DNA of 64,000 nucleotides from the NCBI RefSeq assembly GCF_033439725.1, contig NW_026944385.1:2141001-2205000 (forward strand), given 5' to 3'. This stretch comes from Neurospora tetraspora. Taxonomy: Eukaryota; Ascomycota; Sordariomycetes; Sordariales; Sordariaceae. Made by a program: the position numbers and the translations under genes. The number at the start of each line of letters is the position of its first letter. Positions within the stretch are counted from its first letter, which is position 1. The notes beneath the pieces are model-generated. The model did no database searches. It saw only the letters and a list, made by a program, of their open reading frames with translations, and was not told where the DNA came from. Positions 45,736-57,958 of the stretch are shown here, piece after piece.

Positions 45736-47779
45736 ATAGAAGTAAAAAGCTTGTTTATTTAAATATACGTAGAAAGGTTTCAGTTAATATATTTTATTAG
45801 AGCCCGCTATTTTATTTATTTTACTTTTTGAAGCCCAAGACCCTTTTCGTATCCTTATAAACCTTTTAGAACGGTAAATACAATTTCTTTTTATATTAAG
45901 AGGATATCGTTTGTATAAAGGAATAATAGGTATAATATAAAGACTTTTTAAATATAATCTATACGCCCTCTATAAAGTAATATATATTTAAAAAGGTTAG
46001 AAGAGTAATTATTCCTTTATTAATAACCTAATTTTTATATTGTCGGTTATACGAGAAGAATAAGACAAAAAAAGGAAAGAATCGAAATATTAATTAACGT
46101 AGGAAATTATTACGTATATTTATCGGTTATAATAAAGGTATTAAAAAAATTATTTTCCTAGACGGATTAATATTATTTTAATTGGCTATTTAACCGAATA
46201 ATAATTTTAATAATATTAATAATTTACGCTACTATTATAATTTGGAATTTTTAGATTAAAATAAGGTTTTAAATAATATTCGGAAACTTTTATTCTATAA
46301 ACCCGTTTGCGGCCTCCTTCCTTCTATTATTTATAATTAATTATGCGGTAATAATAGCCGAAATCCTAACTTCGAAGAGTAATTGTATAAGGTAGGTAAA
46401 CATTAATTTATAAAGTAAAATATTCTTAATGTAAACCGTTTATAGCAATTTAAATACCCCGATCCGTAATAAATAAGTAAGGACTTCGCCAAAAATATTT
46501 AAATAAACTAAATATTAGACTTCCCAAATTTTTAACCCCCTAACCCAATTAACGGAAGTATTTAGCGTATTAAATTTATTACTATTATCCGAAAGTTAAA
46601 TAATAAATTATTACTAGGTATATCATAAATTTTATTTAAATAATTCGAAATTTTAAAATGGTATAATTATTTAGCGCTTATAAATACTACTTACTAAATT
46701 AATTAATTTAATTAATACCTCTATACACTATTTATTTAAAATAAATAATATTATTAAATATTATATAATTACTTTCTTACTTGAAAATCTAACGGTAATA
46801 TTATTATGAAAATATTTTTAATAATTTATAGATAGGTTAGGGAATAATATACTAAAGGGTAGCCGCTTTAATATATATTTATTGATAATTCGGCTATAAA
46901 GTAAAAAGTAGTATATAATACTTTTAAGGGCCAGGAAATTAAATATTTATTTTACTACGTTTATATAGAAGGAAATTTGTAGAAAAAGTTCTTAATCAAT
47001 ATATAGTACGCTTATTTAAATTATATAACTCGGGTGTTCAAATATTGTAGGATAGGAATAAACCATTTAAAATCTACTATTTTAATTAAAATAAATACAT
47101 TAAATAAAGATTGAACGTATATTTAAGATAATTAGGAATTAACAATATAATTTTAAGTAAATTAAATTAGAGAATATTTTCCTTTCTTCCTACAAATAAA
47201 TTACGTTCTATTCCTATTCTAATAAATACTTCTTAATGATTAATACTATAAAAATTCTTATAACTAACCCCCTCGAAGGTTATTATAACGCTTTAAAATA
47301 TTAAAATAAGGCGGTTATATGATAATTTTCTTTTATTAATATTCTTAAATATATTATCCGTATCGATAAAGGGTATTTTAATTGCGCTACCAAGATATAA
47401 AATACTTTTCGTATTCGAACGGTTCTTAAAGCAAACGGCTTCCCCGGCTTTGCTCGATTTCTAATATTGATATAAAGGTTAATCTTACGCAAAGTAAAGG
47501 AAGGTAAAAACCTTTACTAATCCAGCGAAAACGTTAATATAGTATATATATATTTTATAAGGCTAGCCGGCGGTAAAAATAGGTCAATTAGGAATCTATT
47601 AACTATTTATATTATTTTTATAAAAAGTAGTAATTACTATATAGGTATTTTTAATATTATTATTTTATTAATTATTGTTAAATTCTAATAGAAGTTTGTT
47701 TATTTATTTATTTGGTCTTATTACGCTGTAACTATTTATAATATGCGGTACTACTTCCTTTCTTAGTCTAGAGGAAAAA
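45736..47779. other. AT-rich RIP-mutated sequence, unidentified
   Basis: About 2 kb of very low GC. Plus-strand translations show long stretches broken only at former Gln/Trp positions, so a decayed gene is likely, perhaps continuing the relic at 45 kb. No family motif was recognised. A short open frame at 47301-47492 is not convincing. Confidence 0.4.
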
Positions 47780-48519
47780 CCGTATTATGGATGAAAACCT
47801 CCAACTACCCTATTTCCAACCCTAACCCTAGCCCCCGCGCCTTATATGCCGCCTTACCGCGTTGTGCCCGGAGGAGATTTTGGTTATTTCGTCGTTTATC
47901 GTCTTTTCTTATTATTATCTCTTTCGTCCCGGTTAATAAATTTCGTCGTTTTTAATTAGTCAATCCCTTAAGACCCCACCCCCCCTACCCAGCGCTTTGG
48001 TACCGCGTTTCGTCGGGTGGTTCTTCATCCTATTTTTAGGGTATGGGGGTGGAGGGGAGGGGTCTTATTCGATGGATTTCTTCGCCAATTGGCCTTTATC
48101 GGCTACTTATATATATAGGTGGTTTTTTGGCCGGGATTGGTGAGATAATGTGATTGGCTGTTGCGTGTTGCCATACGGGTTCTGGATTCTAATGCCGAGC
48201 TAGTACCGTGGCTCCGGAATGGATTTTGGAGGTGGGGTTTTAATTCTAAAACCCTATTAGTTGGAGCGGAAAGAGGCCGTTTCTTTGAGTAGGATTAAAT
48301 TTTATACGTACCCAGTCACGTATTACCAAGGTTTTGGACTAGAGCGGGCCTTCTACATCTTTAACGCTTATTTAGGGAGGAAAGCAGGGAAGAAATTTCA
48401 TTCGAAAATCGGATAAAGAGAGGGGAGCGGGATTCGAACCCACAACCTTTCGGATAAAACCGAAGGTAAACCAAGCTCACATCTTCCCAACTGAGCTATT
48501 CCCCCGAAGTCTATTTAGT
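47780..48519. other. GC-richer island inside the AT-rich block
   Basis: About 740 bp with clearly more G and C than its surroundings (CCCCACCCCCCCTACC, GGGGGTGGAGGGGAGGGG). It contains CCCTAACCCTAG (47820-47831) and, at the right end, a tRNA-like gene. It may be sequence that escaped RIP or single-copy DNA. No protein gene is recognised. Confidence 0.5.
48420..48505 (-). tRNA. tRNA or tRNA-derived gene, isotype unresolved
   Basis: Minus strand, 86 nt. It carries perfect internal promoter boxes: A box TAGCTCAGTTGG and B box GGTTCGAATCC. The T-arm GTGGG-TTCGAAT-CCCGC and most of the acceptor (GGGGGAA/TCCCCTC) pair. The D- and anticodon stems cannot be drawn cleanly, while a strong hairpin ACCTTCGG-TTTTAT-CCGAAAGGT lies between them and the T-arm. 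Either an intron, a long variable arm or RIP damage explains this. A T-run lies downstream. Confidence 0.6.
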
Positions 48520-49146
48520 TTATTAGTTAGAAGAATAATAGTAAAAAGGTTTCGAATTATACGAATTTCGGAAAGTATAAAAGTAAGGAAGGAGGGGAGA
48601 TAAATGAAGAGCCTTCGCCTAGCGATAAGAAATATAGGAAATCATAGAATTATAAATAAATTTGATTCTATAATTGGTAGACTATTATAAATCTCCGGTA
48701 CAGGCTAAATATAGTAGAAACTAAAAATATTTATACGTAAATAATTATAAAAGGCCGTAGATTATATGAGGAATTTAATATAAAATGGTAAATAAATGGA
48801 GGAAGGGCGCTTTAAGAATAATATAGATAATAAGAATTGTGTATATAATAATATTCGTTATAATATTCGAAATAAACGATATAATATAAAAAAATTAATT
48901 ATAAAGAATAGAAAAAATTAAAAAATTATATATTTAAAAAAAGGGAAAAAAGTAATCCGTATTAGGTTCGAACTACTAATTCATTTACGTATTTAATTAT
49001 AAATTAATATTAGAATAAGATTAATTGTATTATCATTTATATTAACGAACTATAAAAAAAGGTATTAAGAATCTACTTTATATATCCGTTCTACCCATAA
49101 ATTCCAATTTACCCGGACTTTAAAAAGTAAAAAAGAAAGCGTAGAA
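48520..49146. other. AT-rich sequence, no recognised feature
   Basis: About 630 bp of RIP-type composition. No gene, repeat or RNA was recognised. Confidence 0.45.
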
Positions 49147-49354
49147 CGATAATAAAGGACTTATTTAAATAAAAGACGTAGGCGTATAATTTTTTAAATA
49201 TAGGTATAGAATAATAATAAAGGAAAAATTATACGCCTATATTTCTTATTTAAATAAATCATATATTATTCTACGCCTACATTTCTTATTTTAATAGGTT
49301 TAATATTAACGTTCTATATTTATATTTTTTATTTAAAGAAGTCCTTTATTATCG
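49147..49354. repeat. Nested inverted repeats (MITE-like)
   Basis: Outer arms CGATAATAAAGGACTT (49147-49162) and AAGTCCTTTATTATCG (49339-49354) are exact reverse complements. Inner arms TAGGCGTATAATTTTT (49179-49194) and AAAAATTATACGCCTA (49224-49239) are also exact. TTATTTAAATAA palindromes sit between them. Arms remain perfect despite the mutated surroundings. Confidence 0.8.
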
Positions 49355-49445
49355 ACTTATATACAGTAATTTCATCCTTTATATAAACCTATTTTTGTAA
49401 ACTAAATAGAACTCTTAAGCCCTAAATTAATCTAGTTTTTATTTC

Positions 49446-49586
49446 CTACGCTTTCGGGTAGTAATTTATAAATTACTAGCCTAATAGCGTAGAAGAATTT
49501 AAATAAAGCTATTAACCCTAAATTAACTTAGTTTTTTTCTTACGCTTTTAAATAATAACCTATAAATTATTGATTTAATAGCGTAG
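49446..49586. repeat. Two copies of a 47 bp palindrome
   Basis: 49446-49492 (CTACGC..TAGTAATTTATAAATTACTA..GCGTAG) and 49540-49586 (TTACGC..ATAACCTATAAATTAT..GCGTAG) share the same dyad design and spacing. The flanking sequence TTAACTTAGTTTTT/AATTAATCTAGTTTTT also repeats, so the unit is about 94 bp. Confidence 0.75.
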
Positions 49587-49904
49587 GGAAAAAAACTTCC
49601 TACGCGGTTCGAAATTCTTTAAATAGGGTAAAACGTAATAATTAAAATATATTTTCTATTTAAAAAAGCACTACCTAATCTGAGTAAAAATCTCTAACGA
49701 ACTAAAACCCAAAATGAATTTAGAATGACAATATATCTACAGGTCAAATTCATTCTAGAAAATGCAAATATTAATTAAAGAAATAAAATAAATTTAAATT
49801 TAATTAACTGTTAAATATATTTTAGAAGATATAGATATTAATTAAAATAATAAAGTAAATTTATAAAATTAATTAAGGGTTTAATTCTATATTCGGATGT
49901 TGAA

Positions 49905-50140
49905 TAGTTCTAATCCCTATTTAGCTTGTTAATTAGGCTGGGTCTAGAATTATTAAAGTTCCGAAGTTAAATTAATTATTCTAATCCCTATTTAATCCGT
50001 TAATCCAGCCAGGTCTGAAACGGCTAAAATACTTTAATTAAATTGGCTATTCTAGCCGTAACTTAATTTATTAACCGGGCTAGGTTTAAAACGACCAGAA
50101 TTATTAATAATAATTTAATTATTCGTTCAATAGGCCAGTT
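49905..50140. repeat. Degenerate tandem repeat, about 75 bp unit, three copies
   Basis: The block ATTCTAATCCCTATTTA..GTTAAT..GG(C/T)T(G/A)GGTCT..AATTA recurs three times with transition differences. No coding sense is seen. Confidence 0.6.
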
Positions 50141-51068
50141 TAAATTATTGATACTTATAGGCTACTCCCTAGTATTAGAACTATTCTTTTTAAATATTAA
50201 TTAAACGAATTTAGAATAGAGTTAAGGGTGAGCGTAATATATATAGTATTATTATCCCAATAAACCGTAGGGAATTACTCGCTATATTATTATAAAAATT
50301 AAAATTAAGGCTTCCTTTATAAATTGCCTTCCTACGTTAGATAATCAATAGGCTAAAGGATTTAACTATTATTTCTAAATTTGATCTATTCTCTCTACCT
50401 TTCCTAAAATAGGACTTAAATATTCTAAGAAATTTAAATCTTCGCTCTTTATTAATAAAAACATTTTTAATAAATGTTTTCGTAATAATTAGTCTTTAAT
50501 AAATCCAAGAATTTCACCTCTTATTATTAAATACGAATATTGTTAAACATTCTTATTATAGAATTTAATTACGAATAATATTAAATTATAACGGCTATTA
50601 ATACTAAGTTTATCCTACTAACGGCTAGAACGTATGATCTAAGGGTAATCCAATTCCGCTTTCCCTACTTCCCTTAATACTTATATAATTTATTAATATA
50701 TTTAATTAATAATATTAATACTATAAATATAGTTTATCCATTAGCGTTTAATTTAAGATTTTCTTAAATACCGTCTATAGAGTAATACCTTTTTAAAATA
50801 TATTTACGGGCTAATACTAAGGTAACAGTTTATTGATAAATTTAATTAATATTATTAATTTTAAAAATAAGGCTTATTATAAAATCTTTTTAAATACCAT
50901 TCGAAAAATAGTATTAGGATAATTTATAGTAGAATTATAAATCCTCGACATAATAGTTTAGAAAACGGCCTCCGAACTCTGAATCGCAGGTCCTTAGTCG
51001 ACGTTAACGCCAAAACTTATTTCGATGACGGCATCGTATTTAGTACGTCCGATTACCCCCCCCCTACG
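50141..51068. other. AT-rich sequence, perhaps the LINE 5' leader at its right end
   Basis: About 900 bp of RIP-type composition. GC rises after about 50,950 (CCTCCGAACTCTGAATCGC), so the 5' UTR of the LINE may begin there. No gene is recognised. Confidence 0.4.
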
Positions 51069-52830
51069 ATGGCGCATTTTATACGCGACGAAGGCGCGGG
51101 TACTAGTAATATCGAAAGTATTTATAGTAGTTTGGCGAATAGTTAATACGCGCTGGAAAACTCTGTCTGTATTGCGGCCGACGATGGTAGAACCGCCCGC
51201 GCAGCGGAGAAAAAACGCCTAATTATAAATAAACCGATAGAAGAAGAAATAGACTAATATATATTATTTTTTATTAAAAAAACCAACTTTTCCGAAGTAA
51301 CTAACGAATAAAAAGCGTAGGCTTTATATTATTTCGTAACTACTACGGAGATTTTATAGAGGTCCGAACTCTATAAAATCCGTACCGATTTAATTAATAT
51401 AAAATTTAAAATTATAATAATAATAATAACGAATGCGCTTACTATGGGCAAACTTTTTTATACTTCAATTGCTATTAGCCCGAGATAGGGTAATTTCGTT
51501 ACTACTTCGTTCGGCCTTAAAGGGATATAGAAGGTTGTCCCCGATTATATTAAACGAATCATTATTGTAAAGAATAAGGAATTATTATTTAATTTAATCA
51601 AATGTATTTCTGAAGATATATTAAAGGTAATTAATAATAAATATAAGGAAATATAAATAAAGGCGGTTACGAGGTTTTAAAGCGGCGATTTATTATAACT
51701 TTCGAATTTAGTAGAGGCGGCTATATTTAGTACTTTAAATATTAGAGTTAAATTAAAAATATATTTAATAAGAAAGTTATATTCTCCTTCTATATAATTA
51801 TAGTATTAGCGAAAAGGGTATTATAGAATTTTTACAACGGAATTTCCTTTAACGATTTTTTAAGGAGGTTAATTATATTAAGAGTATTCTTTTTATTCGG
51901 GTTTGAGCGTATTATAGACGCCCCGAGTCCGAAAGGGGTGCGTTTTTTTTAGAAGTTGCTATTGTAGTCGAAGTTAATAAGGTTGCAAAAAAAATTTCTT
52001 TTAGCGTAGAAGAATATATTAATGCGAACCTTTCGAATTTGCGGCGGTATTTTAATAGTATTATAATTATTATGAATTCGGCTACTTCTCTAAATATTGT
52101 AAAAGGGATCCTATTTATAGTAAATATAATAAGAAGGTATATACGGGTATAGGTGTAAGAGTTTAGGAGGCTAATTATTTCTTTAATACGAACCTGGCGC
52201 TTATTCGTTATAACCTTTATTAAAAGGACGGTTATATAATATATTTCTAAGAGTATTTAAGGAAGAGAGTAATAATTAGCTAAACCTTCATAATATTCGT
52301 TAAAAATCCCTGGGAATTCGTACTATATTAATAGTAAAAGGAGACTATAAAATTTATTAATATTATTAATTTAGCTGGAATTAAATCGATTTACGAATTA
52401 AACGAATCTATTTAAATAGCTCCTAACTCTTCCCTCTAAATAGTTATTTCCTTTTCCTTCTTTTCTTCCTTTAACCGTCCCTCCTTATTTATTATTCTTA
52501 TTATTATTTTTATCCCTTCTATTCTAATCCCCGTCGCCCTTATTGAGATTATTGTCTTTAATTGCCCCGACTCCCCCGTTACTAAGAAGAAAAAAATAAA
52601 TAAATAAAAATCCTTCTTTAAATTAGGATATAAATTTAAGAAGGTCGGGTATAAATCCGATTATAAGAAGGTTGAAATTGTATGAAAGGTTGCGATAGCC
52701 GAAGCGAAGTAGTAGCGTTTTTTAACCGAATTAAGTTAGGTAATTTCTTTATTATAGGCTAATTTAAATTAAATCGTAATTCCGTTAGCTTTTAAATTTA
52801 AGCCTAAATTATAAAATTGAAAAATGTTTT
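51069..52830 (+). pseudogene. LINE ORF1 (gag-like) with destroyed CCHC knuckle
   Basis: The frame from ATG at 51069 starts MAHFIRDEGAGTSNIESIYS and stays coherent if TAG/TAA are former Gln codons. In the same frame 52059-52100 reads YYNYYEFGYFSKYC. The spacing is exactly C-x2-C-x4-H-x4-C, but three of the four ligands are now Tyr. A second partial knuckle (YSKYNKKVYTG) follows. The original protein would bind element RNA; this copy cannot. Confidence 0.8.
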
Positions 52831-52999
52831 ATTAGAATGTAAATAAATTTTATAATTAATATAAAATTACGTTCTAATAGTACGAATATTATGATATTAT
52901 AATAATATAAAAATTTAGATGGAATTTAAATAATTATAAATTATATAGCCTTAATACCCTTCGGTATTAAGTAGTAGATAACTTAAATTATAGACGAAT

Positions 53000-55900
53000 A
53001 GCGATGTATATTAATAAGTGTTTTACGAAAGGAGAATAAGAGAGTAAGAGTAGAAAGGATTGGGTGAAAGTATGTATTAGAAGAAAACTAGGCGTTATAA
53101 TTTGCTTAATCTATTTATTAATTTAGAATTTGGGATTTAAAGAGGAATAGTAAATATTATTTAAGGAAATAGTAGTGCGCCCGAGGGAGCGCGAAATAAT
53201 TGTTAGTAATATAAATTTATATTACTTTTAATAGAATAGCTATAGAAGACGAAGTAAAGGTAGTAATATATTTTTAGCGATGGCGAAGTAATATAATTTC
53301 GAATCTATAATATTATTAGGTATTTTAATCCAATTTAGGAATAGAATACGGAACGAATTAAATAATATTATTAATTATACTTAGGTTAATAGAAAAATAG
53401 TGGCGGAATATTACGTTTTCGATGATATTCCCTTAATTAGATTGGATTATAATTTTTAAATAATTTATATTACTGCCGATAGTTTATAGCGGGCTATTAA
53501 CGCCTCCGAAGAATAGGCGAAACTACGAAGCTATATTCCTACCGATGCCCTAAAAATACCCGGATTTTATATAAATAAAATAGATAAAATGATTATTACA
53601 TATATTAAAAAAATAGAAATTCTAATAGCGAAGTTCTTCCTTAAAGTAAATATATTTATATATTAACCTCTAAATTAAGTTACTTGCCGCCCTAATTAAT
53701 TAGAAATTAATAATATAATTATTATAGACCATATATTTAGGACACTTAAAAAAATAGCGTTTAATAAAGTATTAGGAGAGGATATAATATTTTGTAAATT
53801 ATTAAAAGTTTATAGCCGGTAATTCATTAAGGCTTTAGCAATTTTAATAATAATTAACTTTAGGATAGGCATTTTTCTTCGTAGGTTCCGACGTATAAAA
53901 ATAGTTGTTTTAAAGAAACTCGGAAAATTATTAGTTTAATAATGTATAGCAGATATTTAGCGCCCGATTGCCCTATTTAATAATATTAGTAAAATTTTGA
54001 CGTTATTATTATAAAACGAATTTCTAATACTGCGGAGGAGTATAGGCTCTTCCCTGACGGTTAAATAAGTAATAAAAGAAATAGATTGATGGAATTCGCT
54101 ATTTAAGTGGTTATTAATATTATATACAAAGTATAGAAATGAAGTGTAGTAATTTCGCTTCTACTATTGGATTTAAAAGGGGCGTTCGATTGGGTAAATT
54201 ATAAGTAGTTTATTTATATTTTATATGTGAAAGGATTCCTCTTATAATTATTTAAGTAAATAAATGTATTAATAAAGGGATATATAAGTTAATTGTTTTT
54301 TAATAGAGAGAAATTTTAGGATTTTTACGTCCTTGTAGGGGTTCTGTAAGGATTACTACTTTTCTTTATCTTTTTCCTCCTTTTTATTATTATATTTTAT
54401 AAAATATTAGCCGAGGTTTAAGGCACTTAGATAGTAGGTTTCGCCGATAATACTAATACTTTAACGGTTTTAAAGATGCCCGAAGAAAATGATATATAAT
54501 GTTAGTGGAAGCGTAGTAGGTATATAGAGAGTAGGCGGAGGAACGGGGAATAGAATTCGAAGCGAGTAAATTAAAGTTTATTTATTTTATTAAAACGAAG
54601 GTACTATATTTTTAAACCGTAGTGCTAAGGGATTTTAATTTAGAATTTTCAGAATCGGCGTAGTTCTTCGGCATAGTTTTAAATAGGAAGTTATCTTATC
54701 AATCTTACAAATAGGCTATAATGAAAAAAATAAATATATAAAATATACCCTAATTAGATTGGCGGCTAAAATATAAAATTATAAATTAATTTACGCCTAA
54801 GAGATCTATACGAAGGTAATCCGAAGCGTTATTACTTATAGTATTTTAATTTACTATACGCCAATAGAACTATTCTAAGAATTGAGAGGATTAGTTAAGT
54901 AACTACTTACTACGTAAACGAATTGTTTCTATATTATTGTAAGTGCGTATAAAGCTACTATAATCTATAGTTTAGAAATAGAAATTTTCGTACCCCTATT
55001 TAATATTTATTTTAATAAGAGAGTAAAAGTATTTAAAGAAAGATTAATTAGGGTAAATATAGGGGAATTTGTAAAATGGATAATAGTTTAGGTTAAATCG
55101 ATAGTATAGTAGTAATAGAGGAGGAAAGTAGTACTATTAGTTAATAGGGAGGCGAAGAAGGAATAAGTAGAATAATAGGTACCAGTAGAAAGTATTATTA
55201 TTAAAAATAAAGGATAAATTTAATTGATATTTAAGAAGAGGGAGGAATAGTTAGAAGTAATTATACGGCGGTATTAGATTATTAAATAGTTAGTTAAAGT
55301 AGCCGCTATAGTATGGAAGCGGGGGAGGAATTTTAATATAATTAAATTTTATATTAGTTTTTATAGTAGAGCGTTGAGCCGCTATACCTAACTTAATACC
55401 GACAATAAATCCGCCCTTTATTACTTTTCTAAGGTTAAGAGCTCTTTCTTTATTTAAATATGTATTAGGAAGATAGGTTTATATTCTTTTCTATTCGAAA
55501 GAAGCGTACTTAAAATAATAATATTATATTACCGTTGTAATATAGGTAAGGAATCCTTCGAATATTTTGTATTCGATTGCTTCGAAATAACGGACTTTAG
55601 GTTCTAACCTAAATAGCCGTCTAATAAAACGGAATTCTATTCTTTCTTCGATATTGCAGAGGGAGTGGAATAGTTCTTTAATTGGGCGTTTAAATTTAGT
55701 AGGTTATAGGAATATAGGTTAGCGGTCTAATTAGAGTTTAAATAGGAAGAAGAAAAATTTTTTATAAACTTAATAATATATTAATATATATAACTATAAT
55801 ACATATATAATAGAATTAAAGCGGGGGGTAGGATTTTCTATTTCTATTATTAAAATTATTATATAAATAGGTTAAGAAGCGAAATCTAAAATTTAATAGT

Positions 55901-56400
55901 TCCTAAGCTATTATTATTATTGGTTTTTTTCCCTTTATTCCTATAACCTCTATTTTTAATATATAATTCGAAGTTGAAGTTATATTATAAGCGTTGTAGG
56001 TACGAATTTTAACCTTCGTTCGAGAAAGAAATATTATTAAAATTGTAATTAACGTTACTAGCGTTAAAATTGGAAGTAAGAGCGGAAGTCGTATTAGTTA
56101 CGAAGCGGAATTGAGTTTAAATTTTTAAGATTACGACGTATATAGAAATTTAGTTAACCTTCTTTAAATTAGAAGCGGATTAAAAGCGGATGAAGAATAT
56201 ATATACTGAATTTTAAAGGGTAAAAAGATTTTTTCATATCTTTATAAGGGATAAGGCTAATTCCGGATTAATATTTGAATATATAGCGGGCGCAAAGTTA
56301 GAAATTATGGAATTATATATATTAGTAAATTGGGGTTGTACAATTAGGAGGGGAATTATAGTAGGAATTATTATAAGGATTATAGCGGGAGTAATTATAT
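53000..56400 (+). pseudogene. LINE ORF2 reverse-transcriptase relic
   Basis: Recognised from reverse-transcriptase boxes in one frame: LLLLDLKGAFDWV near 54158-54196 and GFADNTNTLTV at 54437-54469, where the FADD catalytic pair is FADN after a GAT-to-AAT change. Between them is GVLQGLLLFF, a mutated GxPQGSPLSP box. Upstream, HRPIA-like and RRNRSTD-like segments are visible near 54,000-54,100. Many Gln/Trp stops. Ends are approximate. Confidence 0.75.
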
Positions 56401-57331
56401 ATATAATGAAGGGGTTATTATAACGAATTTTGTATTTTGTATATATTAATTTCTAATTACGTATAGGGGTAATAATTTGGTTTAAAGCGATATTTTAATT
56501 AATTATAGAGTTAATATTTAATATTTTTAATATAACGTAATAAAAATATAAATATTCCTCCTTTAATTCTCTAAAAATTTTAACTTTTATTTTATTTATT
56601 CTATTATAGTATATATAAGTATTGCCGGTACGAATAATTAGAAGAAAAAAAAAGGAGTTAGCGGCGATTACGAAACGAGGACGAAATGGAAAATAATAAT
56701 TTATAAATACGGGTGAAGTAGATTGTAACGGAGGTATTTTTTTTTGAATTGGGTATAGTAGACGGTAACGAATATAGTCTCTTAAAATTCAATTATATAT
56801 TAGAGAGCGAGTACGTAGTGGAGGTACGGTATAGTTTTCTTTTTATATTTAAAATTAATAATAGTTTTTTTACGCGGAGTGGAAGTAGGCGTATCCGTAT
56901 CAGGTTTTTTGTTATATTTATTAGGATTATAATTAGTTTTAACTAATTTAATAATAAGTTTAGTAACGTTAATTTCGCTATTACTATAGGGGTTAGGTTG
57001 TTCGGTATTAATTATTTTGGGTTTATTAGTAGGGTAAAAGTAAAGTAAAGGTAATAAATAAGTAAAAAAGGAAAGAAAGAAGAAGAAGTTTAGGAGAGGG
57101 GAAGCCCCTTTCTTATATTTGTAAGAGGGGGGGAGGGGGATTTATTTAAAATTTTATAATAAAATAGAATAAGACGAAAAATAAAGCATTAACGATATAA
57201 AAAGGGGTTTTTATATTACGTCCGTTCCGAGATAGCGGCGGGTAACGTTATAGGAATATATAAATAGTTTTTTTAACGGGATAGTATGCCGGTGAGGGTA
57301 GCTGTGACTGAAGGTATGTTTACGATAAGCT

Positions 57332-57350
57332 CGCGACCGCCCTGGTCGCG
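57332..57350. repeat. Hairpin CGCGACC-GCCCT-GGTCGCG in a GC-rich island
   Basis: Seven perfect base pairs with a five-base loop, inside a roughly 200 bp GC-rich island (57,230-57,450) surrounded by AT-rich DNA. Possibly in the 3' UTR of the LINE. Confidence 0.55.
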
Positions 57351-57480
57351 CGGCGATAAAGGAGCGGGGGGTTTTTACCTGGGAATTACGGTTTTTCCTC
57401 CCGGCTTTGACCGATGAAGGACCGCGTGCCTATAAGGGCGATTAGTTAGATAGATAGTCAGCGTGAATAAGATCATTATT

Positions 57481-57958
57481 ATTATTTATAAATTCTCGAC
57501 TTAAATTAATTTGCTTATAAAAGGAAAAATCCAAAAACGTCCTTTCTACGTTTAATATAAAAGTAAGAATATTAATCCGAAGGTAGTTTATACTTTAATC
57601 CTTAATATAATTATATATATTTCTATACCTAACGAAAGCTATAGAAGAATTATAGAACCGCGGAAAGGTATTAAAACTATGCCCTAATAACCCTTCCGCA
57701 AATAAAAAATCCGCGGGAAAGTATTAAAATTACGCCCTAATAACCTTCCTGTAAAAAAAGGTATAAAATAAGAATTTAAATTTATTAGGAAGGTTAAAAA
57801 TAAATTATAAACCTTTATTTATTATTATTAATTAAAGACGGAAGCTAATTATTGTAAATTTAAATTTATTATTATATAAATCTTATAATTTACCCTACGA
57901 AAAAGATTTTTTAAAAATATTTAAGTAGCTCTCCCGTAACGGCCTTATAGAATTTAAC
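57481..57958. other. AT-rich spacer between the LINE and the minisatellites
   Basis: Contains a short imperfect duplication (CCGCGGAAAGGTATTAAAACTATGCCC and a second copy about 60 bp on, near 57,660-57,740). No gene is seen. Confidence 0.45.

Larger units (their letters stand above)
51069..57480 (+). mobile_element. RIP-degraded Tad-like LINE (non-LTR retrotransposon)
   Basis: A plus-strand element with two decayed frames: a gag-like ORF1 with zinc knuckles (51069 to about 52830) and a reverse-transcriptase ORF2 with LDLKGAFDWV (from 54164), a GVLQG box and GFADN (54437-54451). No LTRs flank it. A GC-rich tail with a hairpin (57332-57350) and a following ATT-rich stretch near 57,460-57,490 may be the 3' UTR and end. 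Boundaries are estimates. The architecture fits the Tad1 clade known from Neurospora. Confidence 0.75.

Noticed and set aside
47820-47831. CCCTAACCCTAG, resembling the fungal telomere repeat
   Set aside because: Only two imperfect units, too few to indicate a telomere remnant; probably chance.
56749-56946. Open frame of 65 codons in the AT-rich block
   Set aside because: Lies within the decayed LINE and has no family features; survival of a short frame is expected by chance.
57201-57470. Possible dispersed 5S rRNA gene in the GC-rich island
   Set aside because: No 5S-like internal promoter or conserved 5S segments were found.
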